Of a DNA stretch of 64,000 nucleotides, positions 16,084 to 23,842 are shown piece by piece. Positions within the stretch are counted from its first letter, which is position 1. Every line of letters starts with the position of its first letter. Source of the stretch: an uncultured Acidobacteriota bacterium (GTDB taxonomy: Bacteria > Acidobacteriota > Terriglobia > Terriglobales > Acidobacteriaceae); NCBI GenBank assembly GCA_903851035.1, contig CAINND010000024.1, positions 62,001 to 126,000 of the forward strand, written 5' to 3'. Under the pieces are notes generated by a model, which was not told the origin of the DNA, did not search any database, and saw only the letters and a program-made list of their open reading frames with translations. The translations under genes were made by a program, and so were the position numbers.

Positions 16084-17661
16084 ATGGCTACGACGGTTTC
16101 CGAAAAGCCCAAGGCAAAAAACATGGAGGAGCGCATCCAGGCGCTCAAGGAAAAGCGCGCCACCATCGAGAAAGGTGGCGGGCAGAAGCGCATTGACAAG
16201 CAGCACGAGCAGGGCAAGATGACCAGCCGCGAGCGCGTTGCGAAGCTGGTGGATGAAGACAGCTTCCAGGAAGTGGGAGCCTTTGCCACCCACCGCGCCA
16301 CGCTCTTCGGCATGGAAGGCAAGGACCTGCCCGCCGACGGCATCGTCACCGGCTGCGCCCGCGTGGACGGCCGACTGATTCACCTGGCCAGCCAGGACTT
16401 CACGGTCGCCGGTGGCGCGGCCGGAGAAGTGCACTCCGACAAGGCGGTGGAGATGATGAAGGCCTCGCTCAAAACGGGCTCGCCTTTCGTCTTCATCAAC
16501 GACTCGGGCGGCGCGCGCATCCAGGAGGGCATTGACGCCCTCGGCGGATACGGCCGCGTCTTCTTCAACAACGTCATGCTCAGCGGCACCGTGCCGCAGA
16601 TCTCGCTGATCTGCGGACCCTGTGCGGGCGGCGCGGTGTACAGCCCGGCGCTCACCGACTTCATCATCCAGACCAAGCATGCCCACCTGTTCATCACCGG
16701 GCCGTCGGTCATCAAGCAGGTCACCGGAGAGACGGTAAGCGCCGACGACCTGGGCGGACCGATGGCGCACATGGTGCACTCCGGCGTCGTGCACTTCGTG
16801 GCGGAAAACGACGAAGACGCGCTCTTCACCTGCCGCCGCCTGCTCAGCTTCCTGCCCTCCAACAACCTGGAGGATCCGCCGCGGCTGGACTACGAGTTCC
16901 CCATGGAGGATGACCCGTCACTGAACGGCATCGTCCCGGTGGAGCACAAACAGAGCTACGACGTGCGGGAGATTCTGACCCGCATCCTCGACCACGCCGA
17001 CTTCATGGAAGTGCAGGCCGGTTACGCACCCAACATCGTCATCGGCTTCGGACGCATCCAGGGCCGCTCCATCGGCATTGTGGCCAACCAGCCCAACGTG
17101 CTGGCCGGTGCTTTGGATATCAACGCCAGTGACAAGGCGGCGCGCTTCGTCCGCTTCCTGAACGCCTTTAATATTCCCATCGTCACCTTCGTGGACGTTC
17201 CGGGCTTCTTGCCGGGCGTGCAGCAGGAGTACGGCGGCATTATCCGCCACGGCGCCAAGTTGCTGTTTGCCTACTCGGCTGCCACCGTGCCAAAAGTCAC
17301 GGTCATCCTGCGCAAGGCCTACGGCGGCGCATACATCGCCATGTGCTGCAAGGACCTAGGCGCCGACCGCGTGCTCGCCTGGCCCACCGCCGAAGTCGCC
17401 GTCATGGGCGCCGAAGGCGCGGCCGAGATCGTCTTCCGCAAGGAGATGGACGCGGCTGAGGACAAGAACGCCAAGCGCCAGGAGCTGATCGACACCTATC
17501 GCGAGGCCTTCGCCAACCCGTTTGTCGCCGCCGGACGCCGTCTGGTGGATGACGTTATTGAGCCGGCAACCACTCGCCACGCTCTTGCCGACGCGCTCAA
17601 CGCTCTGGAAACCAAGCGTGAAATGCGTCCCGGCAAGAAGCACGGACTGATCCCGCTTTAA
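16084..17661 (+). CDS. Transcarboxylase 12S-type / propionyl-CoA carboxylase beta subunit
   Basis: The 525-residue acyl-CoA carboxyltransferase contains two crotonase-like halves, with NDSGGARIQEGIDALGGYG in the N half and FVDVPGFLPGVQQEYGGIIR and AYGGAYIAM in the C half. This family moves carboxyl between methylmalonyl-CoA (or propionyl-CoA) and carboxybiotin. It lies 17 bases after the 5S-type gene. No biotin carboxylase and no polytopic decarboxylase beta subunit occurs in the operon. That favours a soluble transcarboxylase over an ATP-dependent carboxylase or a sodium pump. Confidence 0.92.
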   Translation: MATTVSEKPKAKNMEERIQALKEKRATIEKGGGQKRIDKQHEQGKMTSRERVAKLVDEDSFQEVGAFATHRATLFGMEGKDLPADGIVTGCARVDGRLIHLASQDFTVAGGAAGEVHSDKAVEMMKASLKTGSPFVFINDSGGARIQEGIDALGGYGRVFFNNVMLSGTVPQISLICGPCAGGAVYSPALTDFIIQTKHAHLFITGPSVIKQVTGETVSADDLGGPMAHMVHSGVVHFVAENDEDALFTCRRLLSFLPSNNLEDPPRLDYEFPMEDDPSLNGIVPVEHKQSYDVREILTRILDHADFMEVQAGYAPNIVIGFGRIQGRSIGIVANQPNVLAGALDINASDKAARFVRFLNAFNIPIVTFVDVPGFLPGVQQEYGGIIRHGAKLLFAYSAATVPKVTVILRKAYGGAYIAMCCKDLGADRVLAWPTAEVAVMGAEGAAEIVFRKEMDAAEDKNAKRQELIDTYREAFANPFVAAGRRLVDDVIEPATTRHALADALNALETKREMRPGKKHGLIPL

Positions 17662-17680
17662 TCGCGGCAAGGAGACGACC

Positions 17681-17992
17681 ATGGCACCATCCGCAATGGC
17701 ATCAAAAACCGCGACCATAGACGTGGAAGCAGCGCTCAAGCAGTTGCAGGCCGAACTGGCGGCGGTGAAGCAGGACTTCACCGCGCGCCTGGCAGCCCTG
17801 GAAGCGCACCTGGCCCCCGTGCCCGCCGAAGAACCCATCACCCCGGAGTTGCTCGTGGTGATCGCGGCGGCCGTGACCAGCTTCCTCGGCGTCAAGGTGA
17901 AGATCCGCTCGGTACACCACATGCCCACGCCCAATACCTGGGCGCAGTCGGGCAGGGCCATCGTGCAGGCATCGCACAACCTGAAGCGCTAG
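17681..17992 (+). CDS. Small conserved subunit of the carboxyltransferase operon
   Basis: The 103-residue protein has an N-terminal amphipathic, probably coiled-coil segment (14-45) and a compact C-terminal region with ITPELLVVIAAAVTSFLG, then VKIRSV and WAQSGRAIVQASHNLKR. Similar small proteins lie beside acyl-CoA carboxyltransferase subunits in other bacteria, so a structural role in the complex is likely but unproven. It is not an OadG-type membrane gamma subunit: the hydrophobic stretch is short and lies mid-protein. GGAG precedes the first ATG; a second ATG five codons on is possible. Confidence 0.75.
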   Translation: MAPSAMASKTATIDVEAALKQLQAELAAVKQDFTARLAALEAHLAPVPAEEPITPELLVVIAAAVTSFLGVKVKIRSVHHMPTPNTWAQSGRAIVQASHNLKR

Positions 17993-18112
17993 GCAGATTG
18001 CACCCGGGAGCGCGGCCGGTTTCATCCGGCCGCCACCGGCCGCAAGCCTCGCGCGCGGCGCTCCCCACCACCCGCCCGGCCCCATCGTGGACCAGGCGCA
18101 AGGAGAACGACA

Positions 18113-18505
18113 TTGAAGCTCAAGATTGGAATTGACGGTAAGTCCTACGAGGTGGAAGTCGAGATCACGGAAGACGACTCCGCCCCCAAGCCACACTACA
18201 TTCCCGCGCAGGCGCCCATCGTGCTCAGCGCCGCTCCGCTGCCCGGCGCCGCCGCACCCCGCCCCGCAGCCGACGAGGGTCCGGTGGACGAAGCCAAGGT
18301 CTGCCGTTCGCCCATCGCCGGCATGGTCACCCGCGTCAACGTGCATGAGGGACAGCAGATCCGGCCCAACGACCTGCTGCTGGTGCTGGAGGCCATGAAG
18401 ATGGAGACCAACGTCACCTCGCCGGTGGCCGGCACGGTCAAAAAGGTTCGCGTGGCGCAGAGCGACGGTGTGCAGTTGCACCAGATCCTGGTGGAGTTCG
18501 AGTAA
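18113..18505 (+). CDS. Biotin carboxyl carrier protein (1.3S-type)
   Basis: The 130-residue protein has an N-terminal beta segment (MKLKIGIDGKSYEVEVEI), an Ala/Pro-rich flexible linker (~30-65), and a biotinyl domain with EAMKMET. K96 should be biotinylated, letting the arm swing between the 5S and 12S active sites. The start is TTG, 5 nt after AGGAGAACG; no ATG or GTG fits before the conserved start. It overlaps the next gene by one base (TAATG). A 120-base spacer rich in GC palindromes separates it from the preceding small subunit. Confidence 0.92.
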   Translation: MKLKIGIDGKSYEVEVEITEDDSAPKPHYIPAQAPIVLSAAPLPGAAAPRPAADEGPVDEAKVCRSPIAGMVTRVNVHEGQQIRPNDLLLVLEAMKMETNVTSPVAGTVKKVRVAQSDGVQLHQILVEFE

Positions 18506-18993
18506 TGAGCACAACCATCGATCACCAGACAATCCCCGCCGAACTCAAGGATGTGCCCGGCGTTGAGTTCATCGATCACTTCGCCATCAGCGTGCCCCAG
18601 GGCCAGCTTGACGCCATGGTGGCCGCCTACGCCCTGCTCGGCTTCCAGGAGATTCACCGCGAGGAAGTCCACGGCAAGGACATGGTTCGCGAAGCCCTGC
18701 TGCAGATCGGCAACGGCCCCAACCTCATCCAGTTGCTGGAGCCGCTCAGCCCGGAGAGTCCGGTGCAGAAGCTGATTGAAAAAAGCGGCGGCCGCGGCGG
18801 ATTCGCTCACGTCGCCTTCCGCGTCAAAAGCGCGCAGAAGGCCTTTGATTACATGAAGGCCAACGGCTTCACCATCATCGACGCCGCGCCCCGCCCCGGC
18901 TCGCGCGGCACCACCGTCTTCTTCCTGCATCCTAAGTCGCGGGCGGAAAACCCATTTGGCTTCCTCATTGAGATTGTCGAGGACCCCAGTTAG
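18505..18993 (+). CDS. mce: Methylmalonyl-CoA epimerase
   Basis: The 162-residue VOC-fold protein interconverts (R)- and (S)-methylmalonyl-CoA. Paired beta-alpha-beta modules start at FIDHFAISVP and FAHVAFRV, whose His residues (DHFAI, AHVAF) are metal ligands; the distal Glu in FLIEIVED completes the site. The first ~18 residues are extra relative to the family. Its presence in the carboxyltransferase operon links that operon to methylmalonyl-CoA rather than to acetyl- or pyruvate-only chemistry. The mutase that would complete the route to succinyl-CoA is not in this window. Confidence 0.9.
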   Translation: MSTTIDHQTIPAELKDVPGVEFIDHFAISVPQGQLDAMVAAYALLGFQEIHREEVHGKDMVREALLQIGNGPNLIQLLEPLSPESPVQKLIEKSGGRGGFAHVAFRVKSAQKAFDYMKANGFTIIDAAPRPGSRGTTVFFLHPKSRAENPFGFLIEIVEDPS

Positions 18994-19170
18994 TTTTCCA
19001 GCAAACTTTCCACCCGGGCGCGGACAAAATCCGCGCCCATTTTCTTTGCGCCGTTTGCCGAATACAACGGTACAATTCCTAGCCGTACGTCAGCACTCCC
19101 TGGGCGCGCAGGCGGAGTATGCGACAGGTTCTTGCGCCGCCGCCAACGCCGGGGAACCGGAGGCACCGGG

Positions 19171-20463
19171 ATGACATCCCCGAGTACATTGGAAGCCGCA
19201 ACTTACCGTAAAGTTGATCTCCGCATTGTTCCTTTCTTATTCCTCTGCTACATCCTGGCCTATCTGGACCGGGTCAACGTGGGCTTTGCCAAGCTGCAGA
19301 TGCTGAAGGCGCTCAACCTGAGCGATGCCGCCTTCGCCACTGGCGCCGGCATCTTCTTCATCGGCTACTTCTTCTTCGAGGTGCCGAGTAACGTAGCGCT
19401 AAAAAAGTTCGGCGCGCGCAAGTGGATTGCCCGCATCATGGTGAGCTGGGGCATCGTCAGTGCCTGCATGATCTTTGTGACCAACGCTTTCACCTTCAAC
19501 GCCCTGCGCTTTTTGCTGGGCATCGCAGAGGCCGGATTCTTCCCCGGCGTCATCTTCTACCTCACCCTCTGGTACCCCTCGCGCATGAGGGCGACGCGTA
19601 CCGCATGGTTCGTCTCCGCCATCGCCGTCAGCGGCGTCATCGGCAATCCCATCAGCGGCCTCATCATGGACAAGCTGAGCGGACTGCATGGCCTGGCCGG
19701 CTGGCAGTGGCTCTTCATTGCGGAAGGCATCCCCAGCATTCTGGTCGGCATCTGGGTCATCTTCTTCCTCGATAGCAGCATCAACGAGGCGAATTGGCTC
19801 ACCGACGAACAGAAAGAGTTGCTGGCCAAAAACCTGGCCGCCGAGGAGACGACCAAGAGCCAGCACCGCCTCTCCGATGCATTCAAGAGCGGCACGGTCT
19901 GGGTGCTGTGCTTCATCTACTTCACCCTGATGATCGGACTCTACGGCATCGCCTTCTGGCTGCCCACCATCGTCAAGGCCTTTGGCGTCAAGGGCTATCT
20001 CGATGTCGGACTCATCACGGCCATTCCTTACGGTGTGGCCGTCATCGGCATGATCATCCTCAGCTATCACTCGGATAAGACCGGCGAGCGCCGCCTGCAC
20101 TATGTATGCAACACCATCGCCGGCGCCGCGGGACTGGTACTCAGCGGCGTTTACGCCAGCAATCCATACCTGGCCATCACCTTCCTCAGCATTGGAACCC
20201 TCGGCGTCATCGGCTCCATGCCGCTCTTCTGGCCGCTGCCTTCGGCCTTCCTTACCGGCACGGCCGCGGCGGCGGGCATTGGCTGGGTCAACTCGGTGGG
20301 CAACCTCGGCGGATACATCGGCCCCAATGTGCCGGTGTGGGCCAAGGCCATCTCCACCGATAAGAGCGCGGCGCTTTACATCATTGCCGCGGTGCTGGTG
20401 CTGGGCGCGCTGGTCACCTTCTTCTTCATCCCCAAGAACCTGCGTGTGAAGATAGGCCTATAA
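19171..20463 (+). CDS. MFS transporter, ACS (anion:cation symporter) family
   Basis: The 430-residue protein has 12 predicted membrane helices. The family signature YLDRVNVGFAKLQM lies in the first loop, LRFLLGIAEAGFFPGVIFYLTLWYP follows, and a long charged central loop (INEANWLTDEQKELLAKNLAAEE) separates the halves. These are typical of the ACS family, which takes up organic anions such as tartrate, phthalate or hexuronates with protons; the substrate cannot be read here. Start 19171 has GGAGG 8 nt upstream, so the 13-residue basic extension from 19132 is rejected. Confidence 0.9.
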   Translation: MTSPSTLEAATYRKVDLRIVPFLFLCYILAYLDRVNVGFAKLQMLKALNLSDAAFATGAGIFFIGYFFFEVPSNVALKKFGARKWIARIMVSWGIVSACMIFVTNAFTFNALRFLLGIAEAGFFPGVIFYLTLWYPSRMRATRTAWFVSAIAVSGVIGNPISGLIMDKLSGLHGLAGWQWLFIAEGIPSILVGIWVIFFLDSSINEANWLTDEQKELLAKNLAAEETTKSQHRLSDAFKSGTVWVLCFIYFTLMIGLYGIAFWLPTIVKAFGVKGYLDVGLITAIPYGVAVIGMIILSYHSDKTGERRLHYVCNTIAGAAGLVLSGVYASNPYLAITFLSIGTLGVIGSMPLFWPLPSAFLTGTAAAAGIGWVNSVGNLGGYIGPNVPVWAKAISTDKSAALYIIAAVLVLGALVTFFFIPKNLRVKIGL

Positions 20464-20476
20464 CACTTCACCGCAA

Positions 20477-20514
20477 AACAACAGGAGCGTGGCCTCGGCC
20501 GCGCTCCTGTTGTT
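20477..20514 (+). terminator. Intrinsic terminator after the MFS gene
   Basis: A long stem, AACAACAGGAGCG paired with CGCTCCTGTTGTT (20477-20489 with 20502-20514), encloses GGCC/GGCC. It is A-rich on the left and T-rich on the right, so it may also stop transcription of the minus-strand genes. Confidence 0.85.
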
Positions 20515-20545
20515 TACAGTAAATCCCGCGCACTACTTTTTTCGG

Positions 20546-20809
20546 CTAACTGTTGGCATCCGCCGCTTGCTGCCGCAGCATCGCCCACAGGCTGATGGCC
20601 ACCCAGGCAAATTCCAGAATGACGAAGCCCAGCTTGAATGGGTGCAGCGCCACATAGCCGAGGATGGCGCTGCCGATGGCGTTGAGCAGGTTATACATCG
20701 CAGAGCGCGGACTCATTCGTCCAAACTGGTGGCCGGCGTAAGCGATAAGAATCATCAGCGCGCCGGCGAAGGAAAACAACTGCATCGGGTCGTGCAACAT
20801 CTCAAACAT
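20546..20809 (-). CDS. Small CBU_0592-family membrane protein
   Basis: The 87-residue protein has three hydrophobic helices (about 9-24, 40-55 and 60-78), with GxxxxLxxYxGHQ-like and YNLLNAIGSAILGYVAL motifs. These resemble the CBU_0592-like domain, a short membrane domain of unknown function. It follows nrnA by 27 bases in the same direction and may belong to the rbfA-nrnA transcript. Confidence 0.8.
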   Translation of the reverse strand: MFEMLHDPMQLFSFAGALMILIAYAGHQFGRMSPRSAMYNLLNAIGSAILGYVALHPFKLGFVILEFAWVAISLWAMLRQQAADANS

Positions 20810-20836
20810 TCTTCACTGCCTTTATAGGGAAAATTA

Positions 20837-21823
20837 TTAGCGAGCCAGGCTGCCGGCCTGCTCATTCTGACTGTTCTGTTCCAGCCCGGCACGCAATGCG
20901 CCCAGCACACTGCGCGTGGCATCGTGGAAGCTGCCCTCCACGCCCAGGCCGCTGGCGCAACTGTGCCCGCCACCGCCAAAGCCCGCCGCGATGGCCGCCA
21001 CATCCACGCGCCCTTTGCTGCGCAGGCTTACGCGGTACTGCCCCGGCGAAGCCTCACGGAAGAAGGCCGTCGCCTCAACGCCATGAATGCTGAGCGCCCA
21101 GTTCACCAGTCCCTCGCAGTCCAGTTCGCTGGCGCCGCACTTCCGCATGTCGGACTCGGTGACGTGCATCCAACTGATGCCGTCTTCCACCTGCAGCGTG
21201 CTGAGGGCGCAGCCCAGCAGGCGCATCTTGCCCGCCGGGTTGGAAAAGTACACCTGCTGCGCAATCTCCGCCGGATTGGCACCGGCCAGCACCATCTCGC
21301 GGGCAAAGGCAAAGGTCTGCGCCGTGGTGCCGCGATAGCAGAACGAGCCCGTGTCGGTCAGCACCGCCGTGTATAGGCTGGTGGCTATCTCCGCCGTAAT
21401 GGGAACGCCTGCGGCCAGCGCCAGGTGATAGACCAGCTCACTGCATGCCGCTGCGGTGGGAACAATGTAGTTCAGGTTGGCGAATTCGCAGGAGCCCTCG
21501 TGGTGGTCGACGTTGATGCTGAACAGTCCGCTCAGCCCCTTCAGTCCGGTGCGGCGGAAGCTGTCGCACTCCAGCACAAATGCGCCGTCATACTCACCGG
21601 CTTCGACGGGAGTGGTGCGAATCTCGCTGGCGCCCGGCAGTTCTCGGTACAGGAAGGGAACGCCGTCGGCCAGGTATCCATCGGCCTTTTTGCCCATGGC
21701 GCGCAGAATCTGCACGCAGCCCAGCACGCTGCCCACGGCGTCGCCGTCCGGACGGGCGTGGCTGGTCACAAGCCAGCGCTGGCGCGCCCGGATGGCCGCG
21801 ACGATTTCGTCCAGTCGATTCAC
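20837..21823 (-). CDS. nrnA: DHH-DHHA1 phosphoesterase, NrnA type (oligoribonuclease / pAp phosphatase)
   Basis: The 328-residue protein has the DHH motifs SHARPDGDAVGS (I), LECDSF (II), NVDHHEGS (III) and a late D in AVLTDTGSF (IV), then the DHHA1 domain ending GFGGGGHSCASG. NrnA degrades 2-5 nt RNA and dephosphorylates pAp. Its ATG overlaps the stop of rbfA (ATGA), an rbfA-nrnA pair widely conserved in bacteria, which supports the assignment. Confidence 0.93.
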   Translation of the reverse strand: MNRLDEIVAAIRARQRWLVTSHARPDGDAVGSVLGCVQILRAMGKKADGYLADGVPFLYRELPGASEIRTTPVEAGEYDGAFVLECDSFRRTGLKGLSGLFSINVDHHEGSCEFANLNYIVPTAAACSELVYHLALAAGVPITAEIATSLYTAVLTDTGSFCYRGTTAQTFAFAREMVLAGANPAEIAQQVYFSNPAGKMRLLGCALSTLQVEDGISWMHVTESDMRKCGASELDCEGLVNWALSIHGVEATAFFREASPGQYRVSLRSKGRVDVAAIAAGFGGGGHSCASGLGVEGSFHDATRSVLGALRAGLEQNSQNEQAGSLAR

Positions 21824-22194
21824 GGCTTGCGCTTCCTCGCGCGCTTCTCAATGCGGGTCAGCAACTGCTCCACCCGCGCGCCATGCAGCACGCTGGTGTC
21901 GGCCACAAAGTGCACATCAGGCGACACGCGCAGGCTCAGTGCATCCGCCAGCTGGTGGCGGATATATCCGATGGCGTCGTTCAGCGCGGAGAGGCTCTGC
22001 TTCTGCTCTTTCTCGTCGCCCTCCAGGCTCACATAGATGCGCGCGCTCTTGCCGCCCGGCGCCATCACCACCTCCTGCACGGTGACCAGCCCGATTCGCG
22101 GGTCGTTGAGCTCGCCGGTGACGATCAGCACCAGCTCCTCTTTGATGGCCTCCACCTGGCGGTCCTTGTGATGTTGCGCGCTGCGATTCTCCAC
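21820..22194 (-). CDS. rbfA: 30S ribosome-binding factor A
   Basis: The 124-residue KH-like protein assists late 30S assembly. Recognisable features are the N-terminal basic helix (QVEAIKEELVLIVTGELNDPRIGLVTVQEV), ARIYVSL, and the C-terminal LRVSPDVHFVADTSVLHGARVEQLL. The start is GTG with AGGAGCAGGA upstream. It overlaps nrnA by four bases. Between it and the MBL gene upstream is a hairpin (22233-22260) without a T run. Confidence 0.94.
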   Translation of the reverse strand: MENRSAQHHKDRQVEAIKEELVLIVTGELNDPRIGLVTVQEVVMAPGGKSARIYVSLEGDEKEQKQSLSALNDAIGYIRHQLADALSLRVSPDVHFVADTSVLHGARVEQLLTRIEKRARKRKP

Positions 22195-22337
22195 GATTCC
22201 TGCTCCTTGCCGTTCACTTCACAAAGCTCAATACCCGGCCCACATCGTGCGTGGCCGGGTAAACGTTTTAGGTTATCACAGTGGAATCCGTGGCGCGAGG
22301 GTCTGCGGCCAACGGAAAAAGAAGTTGCCCGGGAAAA

Positions 22338-23156
22338 TTACAGGTCGATAATCAGGCCTTCTTTGGCGGCGCGCACGCTGGGGAAATACTCGCCGGCGCT
22401 CTTCACAATGTTGTCAATGCACTGGTCATCATGGTCGGGGTCGTGGTGGTAGAGGATCAATTCCTTGGCGCCGCTCTGCATCACAATGTTCACCGCCTCG
22501 CGCCAGTGGCTGTGTCCCCAGCCGCGCCGCTTGGCCTCGTACTCCTCAGGCAAATACTGCGCGTCGTAGATGAGCACGTCGGCGCCCTCGGCCAGCTTGC
22601 GCACGTTGCGGTCAAACACCGGATGGCCGGGCTCGTTGTCCGTGGCGTACACAAAGATTCCGTTGGCGGTCTCCAGGCGGAAGCCGAGACAGCCCTGGGG
22701 ATGGTTCAGCCACATGGATTGAATCGTGCAGTCGTCGAATTCGACGCGCTCTTCTTCCATGTCGTAGAAGTTGCAGTGCGCCGCCATCTCCGTCATGTCC
22801 ACCGGAAAGTACGGATCGGCCATCTGCTCTTCAATGGCGCGCTGCAGCCCGCGGGTGCGGCTGCTGCTGTGGAAGAAGAAATAGTTGTCGCTGTTTTCAT
22901 ACAGCGGCTGAAAGAACGGAATGCCCTGGATGTGATCCCAGTGGAAGTGCGAGAGGAAGACGTGGGCAAAGATCGGATCCGTGCCGTGATCCAGCATCAT
23001 CTGCTTGCCCAGGTTGCGGAAGCCCGTGCCGCAGTCAAAGATGTAGACGTGATCATTGACCTGCACCTCCACACAGGAGGTGTTGCCGCCGTATTGCATG
23101 TTCTCCACTTGCGGAGTGGGAGTGGAACCGCGCACCCCCCAGAACTTAATTCTCAT
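22338..23156 (-). CDS. MBL-fold metallohydrolase
   Basis: The 272-residue protein has the metallo-beta-lactamase HxHxDH motif in LSHFHWDHIQGIPFF, further metal ligands in the ATDNEPGH region, and a late HSHWREAV and YHHDP. The opening RIKFWGVRGSTPTP is typical of a broad bacterial group related to phosphodiesterase PdeA/RNase Z-like hydrolases acting on phosphodiesters, including cyclic nucleotides. The substrate is unknown. GAGGGTGC precedes the ATG. It lies upstream of rbfA, but a 143-base gap makes co-transcription uncertain. Confidence 0.88.
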   Translation of the reverse strand: MRIKFWGVRGSTPTPQVENMQYGGNTSCVEVQVNDHVYIFDCGTGFRNLGKQMMLDHGTDPIFAHVFLSHFHWDHIQGIPFFQPLYENSDNYFFFHSSSRTRGLQRAIEEQMADPYFPVDMTEMAAHCNFYDMEEERVEFDDCTIQSMWLNHPQGCLGFRLETANGIFVYATDNEPGHPVFDRNVRKLAEGADVLIYDAQYLPEEYEAKRRGWGHSHWREAVNIVMQSGAKELILYHHDPDHDDQCIDNIVKSAGEYFPSVRAAKEGLIIDL

Positions 23157-23422
23157 GCACCCTCAACCAGAAACGGCCCGCGCCTGAAGAACAAAAAATA
23201 ACCGGCACCAAGGTTCTGAGAAGTATACGGCAGTAGGCCCGGTGCAACAATGCAACCGATACCTTCCTATACACTGTCCCAACGGAGAGGGCCGCCGGCA
23301 TCTGGCCCGGACACCACTGGCCTTGACTCGCCTTTCCAGCATGGCCTCTTTCCCCCGCCAGGGGACATTCCCTTGCCGGGCACCCGGTTACCTTGGCCCG
23401 GGGGGGTATATGAACTAGTGAC
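23157..23422. other. Intergenic stretch between divergent MBL and PilZ genes
   Basis: It holds GC-rich runs, including a G7 run at 23400-23406, and several short palindromes. No reading frame has a credible start, and no RNA gene was recognised. The minus-strand side must carry the MBL promoter; none is clear by eye. Confidence 0.4.
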
Positions 23423-23450
23423 TTGACACTTTCGGGTGTGGACGTAAGCT
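23423..23450 (+). promoter_or_regulatory. Sigma-70-like promoter of the PilZ gene
   Basis: A perfect -35 TTGACA (23423-23428) and a TAAGCT -10 (23445-23450) are separated by 16 nt. The predicted start lies next to the AAGGAG (23458-23463), giving a very short leader. Confidence 0.5.
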
Positions 23451-23470
23451 GTAATGCAAGGAGCCATGCG

Positions 23471-23842
23471 ATGAACGAGCCATCCGGGCCGGAGAAACGC
23501 GCCATACCACGCTTTGCCCTGGAGTTGCCGGTCAAGGTGAACACCCCTGCGGGCGAAGTGGCGCCGACGGCGGCAAAAACCAAGGACGTCAGCTCTCTCG
23601 GCGTCTGCTTCACCTGTGACTCGGCCGTGGAAAAGGACTCGGAGATCGAGTTCACCCTGACCCTGCCCGCCTCCATCACCATGACCGAGCCGATTAGCGT
23701 GCACTGTGTCGGTAAGGTGGTGCGCGTCGGCGGCGACAAGGGCGCCTTTGAAGTCGCAGCGGCCATCCAGAGCTACGAGTTCATCGCCGACGACAAGGTA
23801 CAGAACGTCTACCCCCCGATCGACACACCGCCCCAGTCGTGA
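23471..23842 (+). CDS. PilZ-domain protein
   Basis: The 123-residue protein begins EKRAIPRFALELPVKV and contains TKDVSSLGVCF, a pattern like the PilZ RxxxR...(D/N)xSxxG c-di-GMP-binding signature. The R of KRAIPR and the D/S of DVSSLG are present, so ligand binding is plausible. It is a single domain with a short acidic tail. AAGGAG lies 7 nt before the ATG. Its stop overlaps the start of the next gene, so the two are a translationally coupled pair. Confidence 0.8.
   Translation: MNEPSGPEKRAIPRFALELPVKVNTPAGEVAPTAAKTKDVSSLGVCFTCDSAVEKDSEIEFTLTLPASITMTEPISVHCVGKVVRVGGDKGAFEVAAAIQSYEFIADDKVQNVYPPIDTPPQS

Noticed and set aside
22233-22260. Hairpin ACCCGGCC/GGCCGGGT between the MBL gene and rbfA considered as terminator
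   Set aside because: Neither strand has a T run after the stem; it may be only a leader hairpin.
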